This document shows positions 1 through 8,895 of a DNA stretch of 24,594 nt, in pieces. This DNA is from Candidatus Shapirobacteria bacterium UBA2283 (lineage in GTDB: Bacteria; Patescibacteriota; Microgenomatia; UBA12405). The stretch's first letter is position 1. Every line of letters begins with the position of its first letter. The stretch lies in contig DDWP01000009.1 in NCBI GenBank assembly GCA_002345725.1, positions 1 to 24,594 of the forward strand. Reading direction: 5' to 3'. The translations under genes were made by a program, and so were the position numbers. The notes under the pieces are model-generated. The model was not told where the DNA came from and did no database searches. It worked only from the letters and a program-made list of their open reading frames with translations.

Positions 1-1187
1 GTAGATAAAGGACAAAAGATAAACTGTAAAAAGTAAAAAGTAAAAAGTAAAAAGTGAGAGATGGGTTTTGATAAATTTGGTGATGAAATATATACCCATG
101 AGAAGTAGATAAGAGGGACAGACAAAGACATGGCTCTAGTGGATTGGACTGAGTCTCGAGTTAGGGCGGCAGGAATTGGGGCAAAGATTAACCAGAGGAG
201 CATTAGGTTTGAAAGACGGTCTTTTTTGGAAGATGATAAATAGAAGAAAAAACCTAGAGGAAGTAATACCAAGCTGGGATATAAAAGCATGCCAACATAA
301 GGAGCCGAGTGTCGGGGGTTTTGCCAGTCACCTTCAAAGAAAAGATAACGAGGAGAAAAGTGATTGAAATAGCGAGACAGAAAATTTCGAGTAAAGAAAA
401 ATGGTTGAGAATAGAAGGTTTGATAGTCTAAATTATTTGATTCGGAGATGATCATTTCTGTCTCGACTTGGCTTCTAGGGTAAGACAGAAGACTAACGAC
501 TTTGAGACGGTTGGCATCTTGGCCAAAAAATAATCCGTAGGCAACGGGTAGGCTAAAGATAAAGAGGGTCAAGATGAATTTAAGTAAGAAAGCTTTAAGG
601 TTGACTTGAATTTGGGAACGATTGGTAATAATTAGAGAGAGTATGAGAAATAGGCTGATCATTTTGGCTGACTGGTAAGTGAAGAGAGTCAGACCAAAAA
701 CTAGAGCAGAGAAGAAGAACTTTTTGGATAAGAAAAAATATGAGGCCAGAATTAGTTCGAAGGTTAGGATGTTTGTCTCCCAGGCATTACGAGAGAAATG
801 GATACTAAAAGGGCTGATGGCGAGAATTATAGAGCTGTAGAAGGCTAGAGCTCTAGACTTTGAATTAAATTTGGTGATTAGGAGATAGAGAAGAACTGGG
901 GTGAGAGATCCAAAAATGATTGAAGGAAGACGAACGGATATTTCATTAAGTCCAAATAAGTAGACGAAAGGTACGGTTAAATAAGTATAGAGGCCTGGTT
1001 TAAAGTCGCCAAATGATTTAAAGATTAGGGGTAGAAATTGACCAAACTCATCTTTACCAGTTTGAAGAATTGAGTAAGCATTGTAGCCAAGAGCAGCTTC
1101 GTCCCAGAGAAGTGGCGGAGTATTGGATACAGAATAGAGACGGATAAATAAAGAAAATACAAAGATGGCTACAAGAGTCTTTTTCAT
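1..1187 (-). CDS. GT39-like (GT-C) membrane glycosyltransferase, 3' end off window
   Basis: The frame starts at ATG 1185-1187 and stays open for 395 codons to the window edge, so the gene is partial; its paralogs suggest about 130 residues are missing. The start overlaps the upstream stop as ATGA. The protein begins with a hydrophobic helix (about residues 4-18), then LLWDEAALGYNAYS with D29/E30. This is the first-loop acidic pair that GT-C enzymes of the ArnT/PMT type use for catalysis. Many further membrane helices follow, and the late-loop motifs FSPRYLFFEGD and ALTRDS match the three genes upstream. It probably uses a polyprenyl-phosphate sugar donor on the outer face of the membrane; donor and acceptor cannot be read from sequence. 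A four-copy heptamer repeat lies inside the frame near the window edge. I am confident of the family and unsure of the specificity. Confidence 0.88.
   Translation of the reverse strand, partial: MKKTLVAIFVFSLFIRLYSVSNTPPLLWDEAALGYNAYSILQTGKDEFGQFLPLIFKSFGDFKPGLYTYLTVPFVYLFGLNEISVRLPSIIFGSLTPVLLYLLITKFNSKSRALAFYSSIILAISPFSIHFSRNAWETNILTFELILASYFFLSKKFFFSALVFGLTLFTYQSAKMISLFLILSLIITNRSQIQVNLKAFLLKFILTLFIFSLPVAYGLFFGQDANRLKVVSLLSYPRSQVETEMIISESNNLDYQTFYSQPFFFTRNFLSRYFNHFSPRYLFFEGDWQNPRHSAPYVGMLLYPSLVLLPLGFFFYLSSSKKDRLSNLMLLWLIFAPIPAALTRDSVQSTRAMSLSVPLIYFSWVYISSPNLSKPISHFLLFTFYFLQFIFCPLS
27..54. repeat. Heptamer tandem repeat (TAAAAAG)x4 inside a CDS
   Basis: Four perfect head-to-tail copies of TAAAAAG lie in the minus-strand glycosyltransferase frame, where they encode part of a predicted membrane helix. 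Seven is not a multiple of three, so gaining or losing one copy would shift the frame. Confidence 0.9.
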
Positions 1188-2761
1188 TTTAGATTGGTCG
1201 TAATATCGAATATCGATTGCCCTTGAGGGGAAGAGATATTATAGATTGATTTAAACATAGTTTGGTCGTAATTGCTGGGTGAAGTGATGAGTAGTATTTT
1301 TTTATCAGATGGCGGGACAAAATCTTTTATTTCCCAATCATTGATAAAGATATATTTGTCAAAGCCGTCGACCCAATACCAATCAGAATAATAGGCCCAT
1401 TTTTTATTGGGATCGTTATGATATTTTTGAGGTGAGTATTGACTAAAGAAGAGAATAAATTCGTGAGGCTCCCCATATCTCTTGGTGATAATAATTTGGT
1501 CGTAGAGGTGAGAATTTTGTTGAATATAGTCGGTCATTTGAGAATGACCGTATTGCCAGCTGAGAGCATAATTTTTTGCATAGATAGGATATTTGTTCCA
1601 GAAAGAAAATAGGGTGAAGATAACCGCCAGACTGGTATAGGTAATAATAGCCAGGTTGTTCTTTAGATAATTTAACCCAAAAAGAATCATCAGGGTGACT
1701 AGAGGCAGGAAGGTTATAGAGCGAAGAATCTGAGGGGCATCCCGGGTGATGGCTGAGGGTAGTGGAGCAACAAGAGTGAAAAATAGAATGAGGAATATGG
1801 GGAAGGTTGGTTTTGTTAATAACTTACGACATAAAGAAAAGAATCCCAGAAAAAAGAATGGTAAAAGAAGTGTTGAAATAAGTGGGAAATTGGGGATATT
1901 AAATTGATAGTGACTCCCCCCTTGGAAGAAGACATAGCTAGGTGAGAAATGTTTGAGATAATTTATAGTAGCGTGATAGATAAAATAGGTATATTTGTTG
2001 ACGATGATTCGTGGATAATCTTGACGTAGTTCGTTGATTTGGTTGATGGCACCTTGGTCGAGTATGGTGACCCATTTGTAACGAGCTTGTCCGGAGGTAT
2101 CTAAACTTTGAAAAGCAAATATTAGAAGCGAAAGAATAAAGAAAGAATATTTATACCAATCTTTTTTTAAGGTATTAGATTTGACAATTAAATATATAAG
2201 CAGGGCAATATAAGGAAACAAAATTATACGACTGCTGTTGTAGGTAAAAAGACAAAGTCCATAGAAGGTGGCACTTTGCCAATATTTTTTTTGTAGTAAA
2301 AAATAAAAAGAAAGCAGGAAAAGAGTTAGAAAGAGGTTAGCCTCAAGAGCGATGCGAGAGAGAAAAATAGACCAAGGAGAGAGAGCGTAAATGGTCAGGC
2401 CAAGGAGAGGGATGATGTTTGATTTGGTAAATAACTTGCGGGATATAAGGTAAAAAACGAATGAGGCTAATACTCCTGAAATGACTGAGAGAAGTCTAAT
2501 TGAAAAAGTATTTAGTCCAAATAGCTGAATAAATGGTGTAGATAAGTAGACGTAAAGAGGTAGCTTGAAGTCGCCATAGGCTCGAAAGATGAGAGGTAAA
2601 GAATTGGCCCATTCGTCTTGACCAGTTTTTGAAATTGAATAAGCATTGTATCCAAGTGAGACTTCGTCCCAGTTTGGACTGGAGGGCATTTGATCTAGGT
2701 TATATAAACGCAGAAATGCACCGAAGATGAGAATGGTAATAATAATTAGTTTATATTTCAT
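1184..2761 (-). CDS. GT39-like (GT-C) membrane glycosyltransferase
   Basis: 525 residues. A first membrane helix (about 4-20) is followed by a loop with W31-D32-E33, the GT-C catalytic acidic pair, within NWDEVSLGYNAYS. Further motifs are LSRIALEAN (E140), a loop HFSPSYVFFQGG near 252-263, and ITRDAPQILRS near 318. About ten hydrophobic helices end near residue 370. A soluble C-terminal part of about 150 residues with KRYGEPHEFILFF follows and is probably extracytoplasmic. It is a clear paralog of its neighbours on both sides. It starts 11 nt inside the end of the upstream gene and ends in an ATGA overlap with the next, so translation is probably coupled. Family knowledge suggests polyprenyl-phosphate sugar as donor; the acceptor is unknown. 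Confidence 0.9.
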   Translation of the reverse strand: MKYKLIIITILIFGAFLRLYNLDQMPSSPNWDEVSLGYNAYSISKTGQDEWANSLPLIFRAYGDFKLPLYVYLSTPFIQLFGLNTFSIRLLSVISGVLASFVFYLISRKLFTKSNIIPLLGLTIYALSPWSIFLSRIALEANLFLTLFLLSFYFLLQKKYWQSATFYGLCLFTYNSSRIILFPYIALLIYLIVKSNTLKKDWYKYSFFILSLLIFAFQSLDTSGQARYKWVTILDQGAINQINELRQDYPRIIVNKYTYFIYHATINYLKHFSPSYVFFQGGSHYQFNIPNFPLISTLLLPFFFLGFFSLCRKLLTKPTFPIFLILFFTLVAPLPSAITRDAPQILRSITFLPLVTLMILFGLNYLKNNLAIITYTSLAVIFTLFSFWNKYPIYAKNYALSWQYGHSQMTDYIQQNSHLYDQIIITKRYGEPHEFILFFSQYSPQKYHNDPNKKWAYYSDWYWVDGFDKYIFINDWEIKDFVPPSDKKILLITSPSNYDQTMFKSIYNISSPQGQSIFDITTNLK

Positions 2762-4346
2762 CTGGAGTTAGGTAGAGATAAACGGCTGGTTCTGATTTGG
2801 TGAAATAGGGGTAGTAGATAATATGAGTGGGAGTGGTGTCTAGAAATTCATTTGGTTTGCCGATAATAAGGGTGCGAGGTGTTTTAAGATCTGAAGGAAG
2901 AGATATTTCTTTAAAGGTAACATTGTTCAAATTGTATTCTCCGAGTTGATCAAGGAAAGCAAGACCTTTTGTCTGAAATTCTGACCAACGGATTGATTCT
3001 TGTTGGGTAATATGGGGATCGACGGACTGAAAGAAAAGATAGTAAGCTTGTGGCTCAGAGAGCTTTCTGGAGTAAATGATTTTGTCGGGATTGAGAGAAG
3101 TAATATATTGATTTATTTGTTGGTGTCCATAAAGCATGCCGTGGGCAAGAACTTGATTGGCTGAGTGGAAATAAGTAAGTGAAAAAAAGAGGCCTTCGGT
3201 AAAGAGGAGTAGGTATAAAATGTTTTTGTAGTTTTTGTGAAGATAGCTTATACCCACAGCGGAAGCGATGATAATAAATGGCAACATTAGCGAAGCTCGG
3301 TTGGCAGAGTAACTACCCTTGGCTAAAGCAGCGGGAATGGGAGAAATAAGTATTCCGGAGAGTAGGATGATTAGGGATTGACTGATTAGTTTTTTTTGAG
3401 AAAAAATGTAGATGATTAGACTGATAAAACCAACTGATGCGGCTATTCCAATAACTCCAAAATCAGGGATCATGCCGTAGGTGGTTTCTCCTGGTCCATT
3501 AGTGATGAGAAATTGGGGAGATAAGTAAGAGAGGTAGCTTTGAGCATATTTTTGAATAGTATAGATAACTTTGTTCTGGAGAAGTCGAGAAAGTTGGTCG
3601 GGTAGGCCGTTACTGGTTAGGGTAAAACGTTGGTCAGAAACATGAGTCCATTTGTCAGTCGGATTGAAGATGGCAATGTCGGAAGTTCGTGAGCCGTCGG
3701 GTTGGAATATAAATAGTGGAGAACAAAAAATGATGACTAGCAATAGAAAATAAATAAATTTCTTTTTGAACTGAAGAATGGCAATAATAGGCAAAAAGAG
3801 AGGTAGGAAAACTTTGGTCGAATGATAGGTATAAAGAGACAGTGAGAATAGTAGGGCAGCTAACAAATGTTGGCGGTAATAAAAGATTGTCAGGCCAAGG
3901 ATGATTAAGCTGACAGCTAAGTTAGCTTCGAGGGCGATTCGTGACATACTAATAGACCAGGGCGAGACAGAAAATAGGGCAAAGCTAATGATAGGGATGG
4001 TGTTAGATTTTGGGAAAAGTTTTTTGCTAAGAAAATATATGGAAATGAGGCTGAGGATAGAGAAAAGGGCGTTGGGTAATCTGACGGCAAAAGGATTGAG
4101 GCCAAAGGCCTGAATTGAGGGGATCATGAGCCACGTCTGTAATGGGGGTTTGTAGTCACCAAAGGATTTGAGAGAAAGAAAATTGCTACTTCCCCATTCA
4201 TCTGCTCCTGTTTTGAGAATAGAATAAGCACTATATCCTTGGGCAAGCTCATCAGGAGAATAACTATTGGGCAAATTACCTAATTGATAGAATCTAAGGA
4301 AGATTCCGATAAACAAAAATAATGAAAAAAGTATTTTTATTTTCAT
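2751..4346 (-). CDS. GT39-like (GT-C) membrane glycosyltransferase
   Basis: 531 residues, a paralog of the genes on both sides. D32/E33 lie in SPDELAQGYSAYSILKTG, at the position of the GT-C catalytic acidic residues. MSRIALEAN is also conserved. The late-loop motif that reads TRD in two paralogs (1-1187 and 1184-2761) is AKGS here, so this copy has diverged at a conserved extracytoplasmic site. The C-terminal soluble region carries SRKLSEPQAYYLFFQ, matching the equivalent region of its paralogs. Its ATG overlaps the stop of the gene at 4343-5962 (ATGA), and its TAA lies 11 nt past the next start. Probable lipid-linked-sugar transferase on the outer face; substrate not predictable. Confidence 0.9.
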   Translation of the reverse strand: MKIKILFSLFLFIGIFLRFYQLGNLPNSYSPDELAQGYSAYSILKTGADEWGSSNFLSLKSFGDYKPPLQTWLMIPSIQAFGLNPFAVRLPNALFSILSLISIYFLSKKLFPKSNTIPIISFALFSVSPWSISMSRIALEANLAVSLIILGLTIFYYRQHLLAALLFSLSLYTYHSTKVFLPLFLPIIAILQFKKKFIYFLLLVIIFCSPLFIFQPDGSRTSDIAIFNPTDKWTHVSDQRFTLTSNGLPDQLSRLLQNKVIYTIQKYAQSYLSYLSPQFLITNGPGETTYGMIPDFGVIGIAASVGFISLIIYIFSQKKLISQSLIILLSGILISPIPAALAKGSYSANRASLMLPFIIIASAVGISYLHKNYKNILYLLLFTEGLFFSLTYFHSANQVLAHGMLYGHQQINQYITSLNPDKIIYSRKLSEPQAYYLFFQSVDPHITQQESIRWSEFQTKGLAFLDQLGEYNLNNVTFKEISLPSDLKTPRTLIIGKPNEFLDTTPTHIIYYPYFTKSEPAVYLYLTPDEI

Positions 4347-5962
4347 TGTTTTTCAATAACTTGCCCCATAATTTGTCCGTTGGGATAATAGACTGTGTCG
4401 ATGGTACGATAACCTTTTAATGGTTGTTTGGTTAGGTCCATATCGCCAGGGATATCTTTGCCTTGAAGCAGATAAAACACATCTCCGGTTTGAGCTATAT
4501 TATTGATCTCATTTAGTGAGTCGGTGCTGGGCCAATGGTTGATAAAAAATATATTTGGCTCTATTTTGAATCCTGGTAGATTGCCGATGATGTTTTCTTT
4601 TTCTAAGTCTGAGCTTTGTTGGATGATGCGTGGGTCAATCTGTTGGAAAAAAGCAAAGCGTTCTAGTGATTCATATTTAGTGTTGCTGACAAAGACTCGA
4701 GTGGCATTGGTAGGTTGGTGGACGAAGAGTTGATGGTAGCCGTATTGCCAGTGAGAGAAGTGGGCTTTGGGATAGTGGACAAAATATTCATGAAGATACA
4801 TGGCAAAGAATAGAGCACTGATGATGATCATGGCTTTGCGTAATATCGGAGACAAAGATTCTAGCCCTAAGGCGATAAAATAAGATAAAGGGAATACCAT
4901 TAAAAATAATCGACTAGCATGATAGCCACCACCTTGGGTTAGTGATGACGATATCGGAGAGATAATTAACCAAAATAGAAAAAGTGGGTGACCTTTTTTG
5001 ATTCCATAAAATAAAGGAATGAAAAGGGGTAAGAGGATTAGTCCGTGTCCAGGGAGATTGTGACGTGGATTGGGATCTCCAGACAAAAAAATTAATTCGG
5101 GTGAAAATGATTGGAGATAATTTTTGAAAAAATAGTTGGTATAAGCAATGGCTTTATTGTGGGATATTTTTTCGATTAAGGGAGAATCTGAGGTGGTGAA
5201 ATCAGTCCTTTGATCGATAATTTTGTTGATGACGGCCGGATCGTTAAAGATGCTGATCATTTTAAAACGATTGGCGGCAGTGCCAGACAAAATTGAAAAA
5301 ATTACGGGTGATGTCAAGAATATTCCAAGAAGAAGTGGCTTGATAATTCGTGATAGTGTGAAGACTCGGTAATTTTTCAAAAAGATAAATAAGATAATTA
5401 AAGGGGTGAAGATGTTGGCAATGTTGTAGGTATAAAAAGTGATGGCAAAAGAAATTGCTGAGATGTAGAGTGATGAGGTCTTATTGTTTTTGATAAAAGA
5501 TATGAGATGGTAAATACCCATAAGCATAAAAAACGAGAGGGTGGTCAATTCGAAAGATGTACGGCTGTAGTGGATATGCCAAGGAGAGAGAGCTAGAACG
5601 CTAGTACTATAGAGCGCTAGAACGCTAGACTTAGAAGTGAGGAGAACTAGTTTGTAAAAAATAACAATTGAAAGTAGACCGAAGATTAGGGGAACTAGTC
5701 GGACGGCAAAAGTGTTGAGCCCGAAGATGGCAATGGAGGGAACAGTAAAGTAGATTAGGGCTGGAGCACGGGATTCAGCTAATGAATCAAGGTAAAAAGG
5801 TAGAAAATTACCTTTGATATCGCGGGCGGTGTGAAGGAGACTGTAGGCTTGATAACCAACGTCGATTTCGTCACCAAATAGAGGTGGAGATGAAATTGAA
5901 TAAAGCCTCACAATAGAGGCAAGGAGAAGTATCAATAAAAATAAAATGTTTTTTTTAATCAC
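4343..5962 (-). CDS. GT39-like (GT-C) membrane glycosyltransferase
   Basis: 539 residues with a GTG start at 5962, overlapping the upstream stop by 8 nt; no other suitable start lies nearby. D31/E32 in FGDEIDVGYQAYS occupy the GT-C acidic site. It shares the order of helices and loops with the three downstream paralogs: YSRTSFE, SFSPELIFLSGDPN, and a C-terminal soluble region with TKYESLERFAFFQQIDP. The usual TRD loop motif reads TQGG here. It is the most diverged of the four tandem copies in the N-terminal loop, with HTARD in place of KTGxDE. An internal 13-bp direct repeat sits in the helix-3/4 region. Substrate unknown; membrane location and fold class are well supported. Confidence 0.88.
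   Translation of the reverse strand: MIKKNILFLLILLLASIVRLYSISSPPLFGDEIDVGYQAYSLLHTARDIKGNFLPFYLDSLAESRAPALIYFTVPSIAIFGLNTFAVRLVPLIFGLLSIVIFYKLVLLTSKSSVLALYSTSVLALSPWHIHYSRTSFELTTLSFFMLMGIYHLISFIKNNKTSSLYISAISFAITFYTYNIANIFTPLIILFIFLKNYRVFTLSRIIKPLLLGIFLTSPVIFSILSGTAANRFKMISIFNDPAVINKIIDQRTDFTTSDSPLIEKISHNKAIAYTNYFFKNYLQSFSPELIFLSGDPNPRHNLPGHGLILLPLFIPLFYGIKKGHPLFLFWLIISPISSSLTQGGGYHASRLFLMVFPLSYFIALGLESLSPILRKAMIIISALFFAMYLHEYFVHYPKAHFSHWQYGYHQLFVHQPTNATRVFVSNTKYESLERFAFFQQIDPRIIQQSSDLEKENIIGNLPGFKIEPNIFFINHWPSTDSLNEINNIAQTGDVFYLLQGKDIPGDMDLTKQPLKGYRTIDTVYYPNGQIMGQVIEKQ
5592..5628. repeat. 13-bp direct repeat (GCTAGAACGCTAG) with 24-bp period inside a GT39-like gene
   Basis: Two perfect copies lie at 5592-5604 and 5616-5628. 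The 24-bp period keeps the reading frame and gives a repeated SVLAL in the protein. The same alignment position in the paralogs has equal length, so this is not a net insertion. Confidence 0.8.
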
Positions 5963-7238
5963 GCTTTAAATAGTCTAGCAGAAGCCGGAAACAATAAAAA
6001 ATTAAAACTAGACTGAAGATACGACCAAGAATAAAGTTTTGACTGATGAGTAAATTTTCAACAAATGGTAGCTGAGGGTAGAACCATAAATTGTACATAT
6101 TAATTAGGTGGATAAAAGATAGTGAAAAATAAGTAGTTAAGCTGATAAAGTTGGGTTTTAAAAATACTAGGATAGTGGCGATAGGGAATATGGGGTAAAG
6201 ATATCTTTCATGCATATTAGTGAGAAAGATAAAGCTACCAAAGGCGGTGAGTAGGGTGGCGGCTAAAAGTGAGTTGAGGTTGAGCTTTGCTTTAAAGAAT
6301 TTTAGACAGATAGGCAGTAGAAATAATGCGAGTATAATTCTAGACCAGAGTTGATAAGTAATCGGGCCAAAGGTGGTAAATTCTGAACGAGAAAAGTCGA
6401 CACCAAATAATAGAAACCAAAAGTTGAAGGCGTTGCCGTTAAGCATACTCCCCTGTCGGACAAGAACTCTATTTTCATAGAGGTACCACAACCAGTCAAA
6501 GGGTGTTTTGTCACCGAAAGCAAATGGAGTAGCTAGAAAATAGATAAATACAAAAAAAGAGAGTAGCGGAAAAATGAATTTTCTCCAATCTTTAATTTGT
6601 TTGAAAAGTAATATGGCGAATATGGGTAGATAGATAATTAAAGAGAGTTTGAAGAGGAAACTGCTAAGAAATAAAATTATTCCAAAAAAGTATTTTCTAT
6701 TAAAAATAAGTAAAAGCCCACTGAGAGCTAGTAGATTGATTAGAGAGTCGGTCTGTCCCCAAATGGTCGAGTTATAGATTACAGCAGGATTGAAGAGAAA
6801 AAGAGAGCTAGCGATAATGGCATAGCGTGGTTTGAGATGGTTGACGACTTTGAATATAAGATAGGCTAAGCCAATGTCGGACAGAATAAAGGGGAGCTTG
6901 ACCATCCAAGCGTGAAGATTTTGTTCGAGGTATGGAATTATAAATGACGGAAAGATGGGTATATTTTGATTGATGAACTCTATACTAGTAAAGAAGATCT
7001 GTTTGAGATAGGCGCAGATGGCAAAAAGAAGCATTGTGCCTAGTGGTTGGTTTGGCCAAGAAACTCCCCAGAAAATATTTTCATAAAATTTCTCTGGACC
7101 AAGGGCTAAAAATCTTATACCCCAATCGATGTGATTGTTTAAATCAGGATGCCAAGTAACAAGAGACATTAATAATAGGCGTAGGAATAAGCCTATTATT
7201 AATAATGGTATTATTTTTTGGGGAAGATACTTTGCCAT
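5955..7238 (-). CDS. GT-C polytopic mannosyltransferase-like protein
   Basis: 427 residues, mostly hydrophobic. The first loop carries WHPDLNNHIDWG (D32 and D38, candidate GT-C catalytic residues). KLPFILSDIG (about 114-123), WGQTDS (160-165), GNAFNFW (278-284) and NMHERYLYP (341-349) follow. WGQxD and HERYLYP recur in bacterial GT-C enzymes and relatives of polyprenyl-phosphate-mannose transferases. It belongs to a different subfamily from the four tandem GT39-like genes that follow it and lacks their soluble C-terminal region. The gene starts 28 nt inside the upstream GT2 gene, the longest overlap in the operon; that frame is conserved to its stop, so the overlap looks real. Likely function is transfer of a lipid-phosphate sugar to a growing glycan outside the membrane. 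Sugar identity is a guess. Confidence 0.82.
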   Translation of the reverse strand: MAKYLPQKIIPLLIIGLFLRLLLMSLVTWHPDLNNHIDWGIRFLALGPEKFYENIFWGVSWPNQPLGTMLLFAICAYLKQIFFTSIEFINQNIPIFPSFIIPYLEQNLHAWMVKLPFILSDIGLAYLIFKVVNHLKPRYAIIASSLFLFNPAVIYNSTIWGQTDSLINLLALSGLLLIFNRKYFFGIILFLSSFLFKLSLIIYLPIFAILLFKQIKDWRKFIFPLLSFFVFIYFLATPFAFGDKTPFDWLWYLYENRVLVRQGSMLNGNAFNFWFLLFGVDFSRSEFTTFGPITYQLWSRIILALFLLPICLKFFKAKLNLNSLLAATLLTAFGSFIFLTNMHERYLYPIFPIATILVFLKPNFISLTTYFSLSFIHLINMYNLWFYPQLPFVENLLISQNFILGRIFSLVLIFYCFRLLLDYLKRD

Positions 7239-8020
7239 TTTTGGCTAGACCAGATAATAAAGTTGATGACATGGTGCATAAAATACCCGTGGAATTTAAT
7301 ACTACTGGGAATGAGACGTCGCCACTGGTCTTTAGGTGCGGCGACATTGGTGCCACTAGCTCCATGACGGTGGATGACTTGGCATTGAGGATAGAAAAAA
7401 ACCTTTTTACTTAAGTGCCTTATCTGGCGACAAAATTCTAAATCTTCGTAATAGAAGAAATATCTTTCATCCCAACCGGAGATACGGTCATAATCTTGAC
7501 GACTGATGAGTATAGCTCCGCCAGAGACAGCCCAGACTGAAATTGGGGTGTCGGTCTGTGGTATGTATTTGACGTAAGCTGGAATATGCAACCAATATTC
7601 GCGAAAGGCATTAAGCGGAGTTTGGGGAGGCATGACTGAACCTTGAGGAGTTAAATCAGGATTGAGAAACATGGGGCCAATGGCGCCGATATCGGGATGT
7701 GTTTGTAAGTACTTGACCATATCGACAAGGGAACTATCGGTGAGCTCCATATCGGAATTTAAAAATAAAAAATAGTCGGCAATGGCTTTTTTAACGCCAA
7801 CATTATTGCCAGCAGAGAAACCGAGATTAGTAGAGTTTCTAACATAGGTAATGTCGGGCATTTTTCCTAGGACGGCGGGGGTGTCATCGGTAGAGCCATT
7901 ATCTACAATAACAATTTGGGCAAATCCTGCAGGCAGGTGTTTTTTAATAGTTTGGATACACTTTAGAGTAATTTGAGCAGTGTTCCAGGTAGGGATGATG
8001 ATGCTGATGGTCGGTTTCAT
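7211..8020 (-). CDS. GT2 family glycosyltransferase (rhamnosyltransferase-like)
   Basis: 269 residues with a full GT-A fold signature. The N-terminal strand ISIIIPTWN is followed by D40 in VDNGSTDDT (nucleotide binding), NLGFSAGNN (65-73) and LNSD (87-90), which stands for the DXD metal/nucleotide site. GWDERYFFYYEDLEF (182-196) supplies the catalytic acid/base ED. LGFSAGNN and the ED motif are typical of the dTDP-rhamnosyltransferase branch, but the donor cannot be proved from this. A soluble cytoplasmic or membrane-associated enzyme is expected. The start overlaps the upstream stop by one base (TAATG). The gene overlaps the following GT-C gene by 28 nt. Confidence 0.92.
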   Translation of the reverse strand: MKPTISIIIPTWNTAQITLKCIQTIKKHLPAGFAQIVIVDNGSTDDTPAVLGKMPDITYVRNSTNLGFSAGNNVGVKKAIADYFLFLNSDMELTDSSLVDMVKYLQTHPDIGAIGPMFLNPDLTPQGSVMPPQTPLNAFREYWLHIPAYVKYIPQTDTPISVWAVSGGAILISRQDYDRISGWDERYFFYYEDLEFCRQIRHLSKKVFFYPQCQVIHRHGASGTNVAAPKDQWRRLIPSSIKFHGYFMHHVINFIIWSSQKWQSIFPKK

Positions 8021-8895
8021 TATTTGAATAAATCAAATATTTCTTGGTCGGTTCGGACTGGAAAAACAATTGGAGGAGGATTGTTCTTGATTTGTTTTTT
8101 GGCAGCCAGGATGATCTTAAGATAATTTGGGCCGGATAGTACGCGTAATACTTGAGTGATACGGTTACTAGAGATCATCTTGGGGTCGGTGATATTGCGC
8201 CAGACAGTCAGAAGTCGATTTCTTTCTTTGATATAGTTGAGTAGTCTGACAGGGAACTTAGACATAGTAGATTCATGCTTGTGTTCAATAATGCTGGTTG
8301 GTTCCCACAAAAGTGTATAACCTGACTTCCAGGCACGATAACCAAGGTCAACATCTTCTGAGTAGAAAGGGGCATAAACCGGGTCAAACCCGCCGAGTTT
8401 GAGAAATTTGGATTTGTCGATAATTGAACCACCACCTGATAACCAACCACTAATATGGGTTTTTTTAATATCTAATCCACGATCGTATTGAAGATAACCG
8501 TCTTTCCAGAATATTTTTGACCAGTTTTCGTGTCCAAGTTCGGAAAAGCCGACACCAAAGACTTGGGGATTGGATAGATGTTTGTAGGCCTTGGTAATGT
8601 AGCCTTTGTGGGGAAGGATGTCGCTATTTAGAAGGACTACGTAATCTCCCTTGGCACTTTTGACGGCAAAGTTGGAGTTTTCTCCAAAACCAACATTAGT
8701 TTTGTGAGTAATTATTTTTATTTTTGGATGTTTTTTTTGTAGGCTGGCAATATAGGCGATACTTTCATCGGGAGAGGCATCGTCGGTAAAGATAATTTCG
8801 TCAGCTTCGGGAGAGTTCTCTACCACATGATGGAAGTATTTTTTGAGTAAATTGACAGTATTAAAATTGGTGACGATTACGGAGATTTTTTTCAT
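8020..8895 (-). CDS. GT2 family glycosyltransferase
   Basis: 291 residues. GT-A motifs in order: ISVIVTNFN (4-12), D38/D39 in FTDDASPDES, NVGFGENSN (67-75), LNSD (89-92) in the DXD position, GWLSGGGSI (150-158) and FYSEDVDLGYR (177-187) with the ED catalytic pair. The basic C-terminal tail may sit on the membrane. It is a paralog of its downstream neighbour (7211-8020), but FGEN replaces FSAGN, so donor or acceptor may differ. It joins the upstream GT4 gene by an ATGA overlap and the next gene by TAATG. Probable role: adding one sugar to the lipid-linked oligosaccharide in the cytoplasm. Confidence 0.92.
   Translation of the reverse strand: MKKISVIVTNFNTVNLLKKYFHHVVENSPEADEIIFTDDASPDESIAYIASLQKKHPKIKIITHKTNVGFGENSNFAVKSAKGDYVVLLNSDILPHKGYITKAYKHLSNPQVFGVGFSELGHENWSKIFWKDGYLQYDRGLDIKKTHISGWLSGGGSIIDKSKFLKLGGFDPVYAPFYSEDVDLGYRAWKSGYTLLWEPTSIIEHKHESTMSKFPVRLLNYIKERNRLLTVWRNITDPKMISSNRITQVLRVLSGPNYLKIILAAKKQIKNNPPPIVFPVRTDQEIFDLFK

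Noticed and set aside
176..367. Short plus-strand open frame opposite the left-edge glycosyltransferase
   Set aside because: It lies antisense to a longer frame with clear family motifs, has no ribosome binding site and encodes no recognisable protein. Other short frames inside the large genes are dismissed for the same reasons.
1..1187. Left-edge region as non-coding or a pseudogene
   Set aside because: Reading the minus strand codon by codon gives an uninterrupted frame with GT39-like motifs; it simply lacks its stop within the window.
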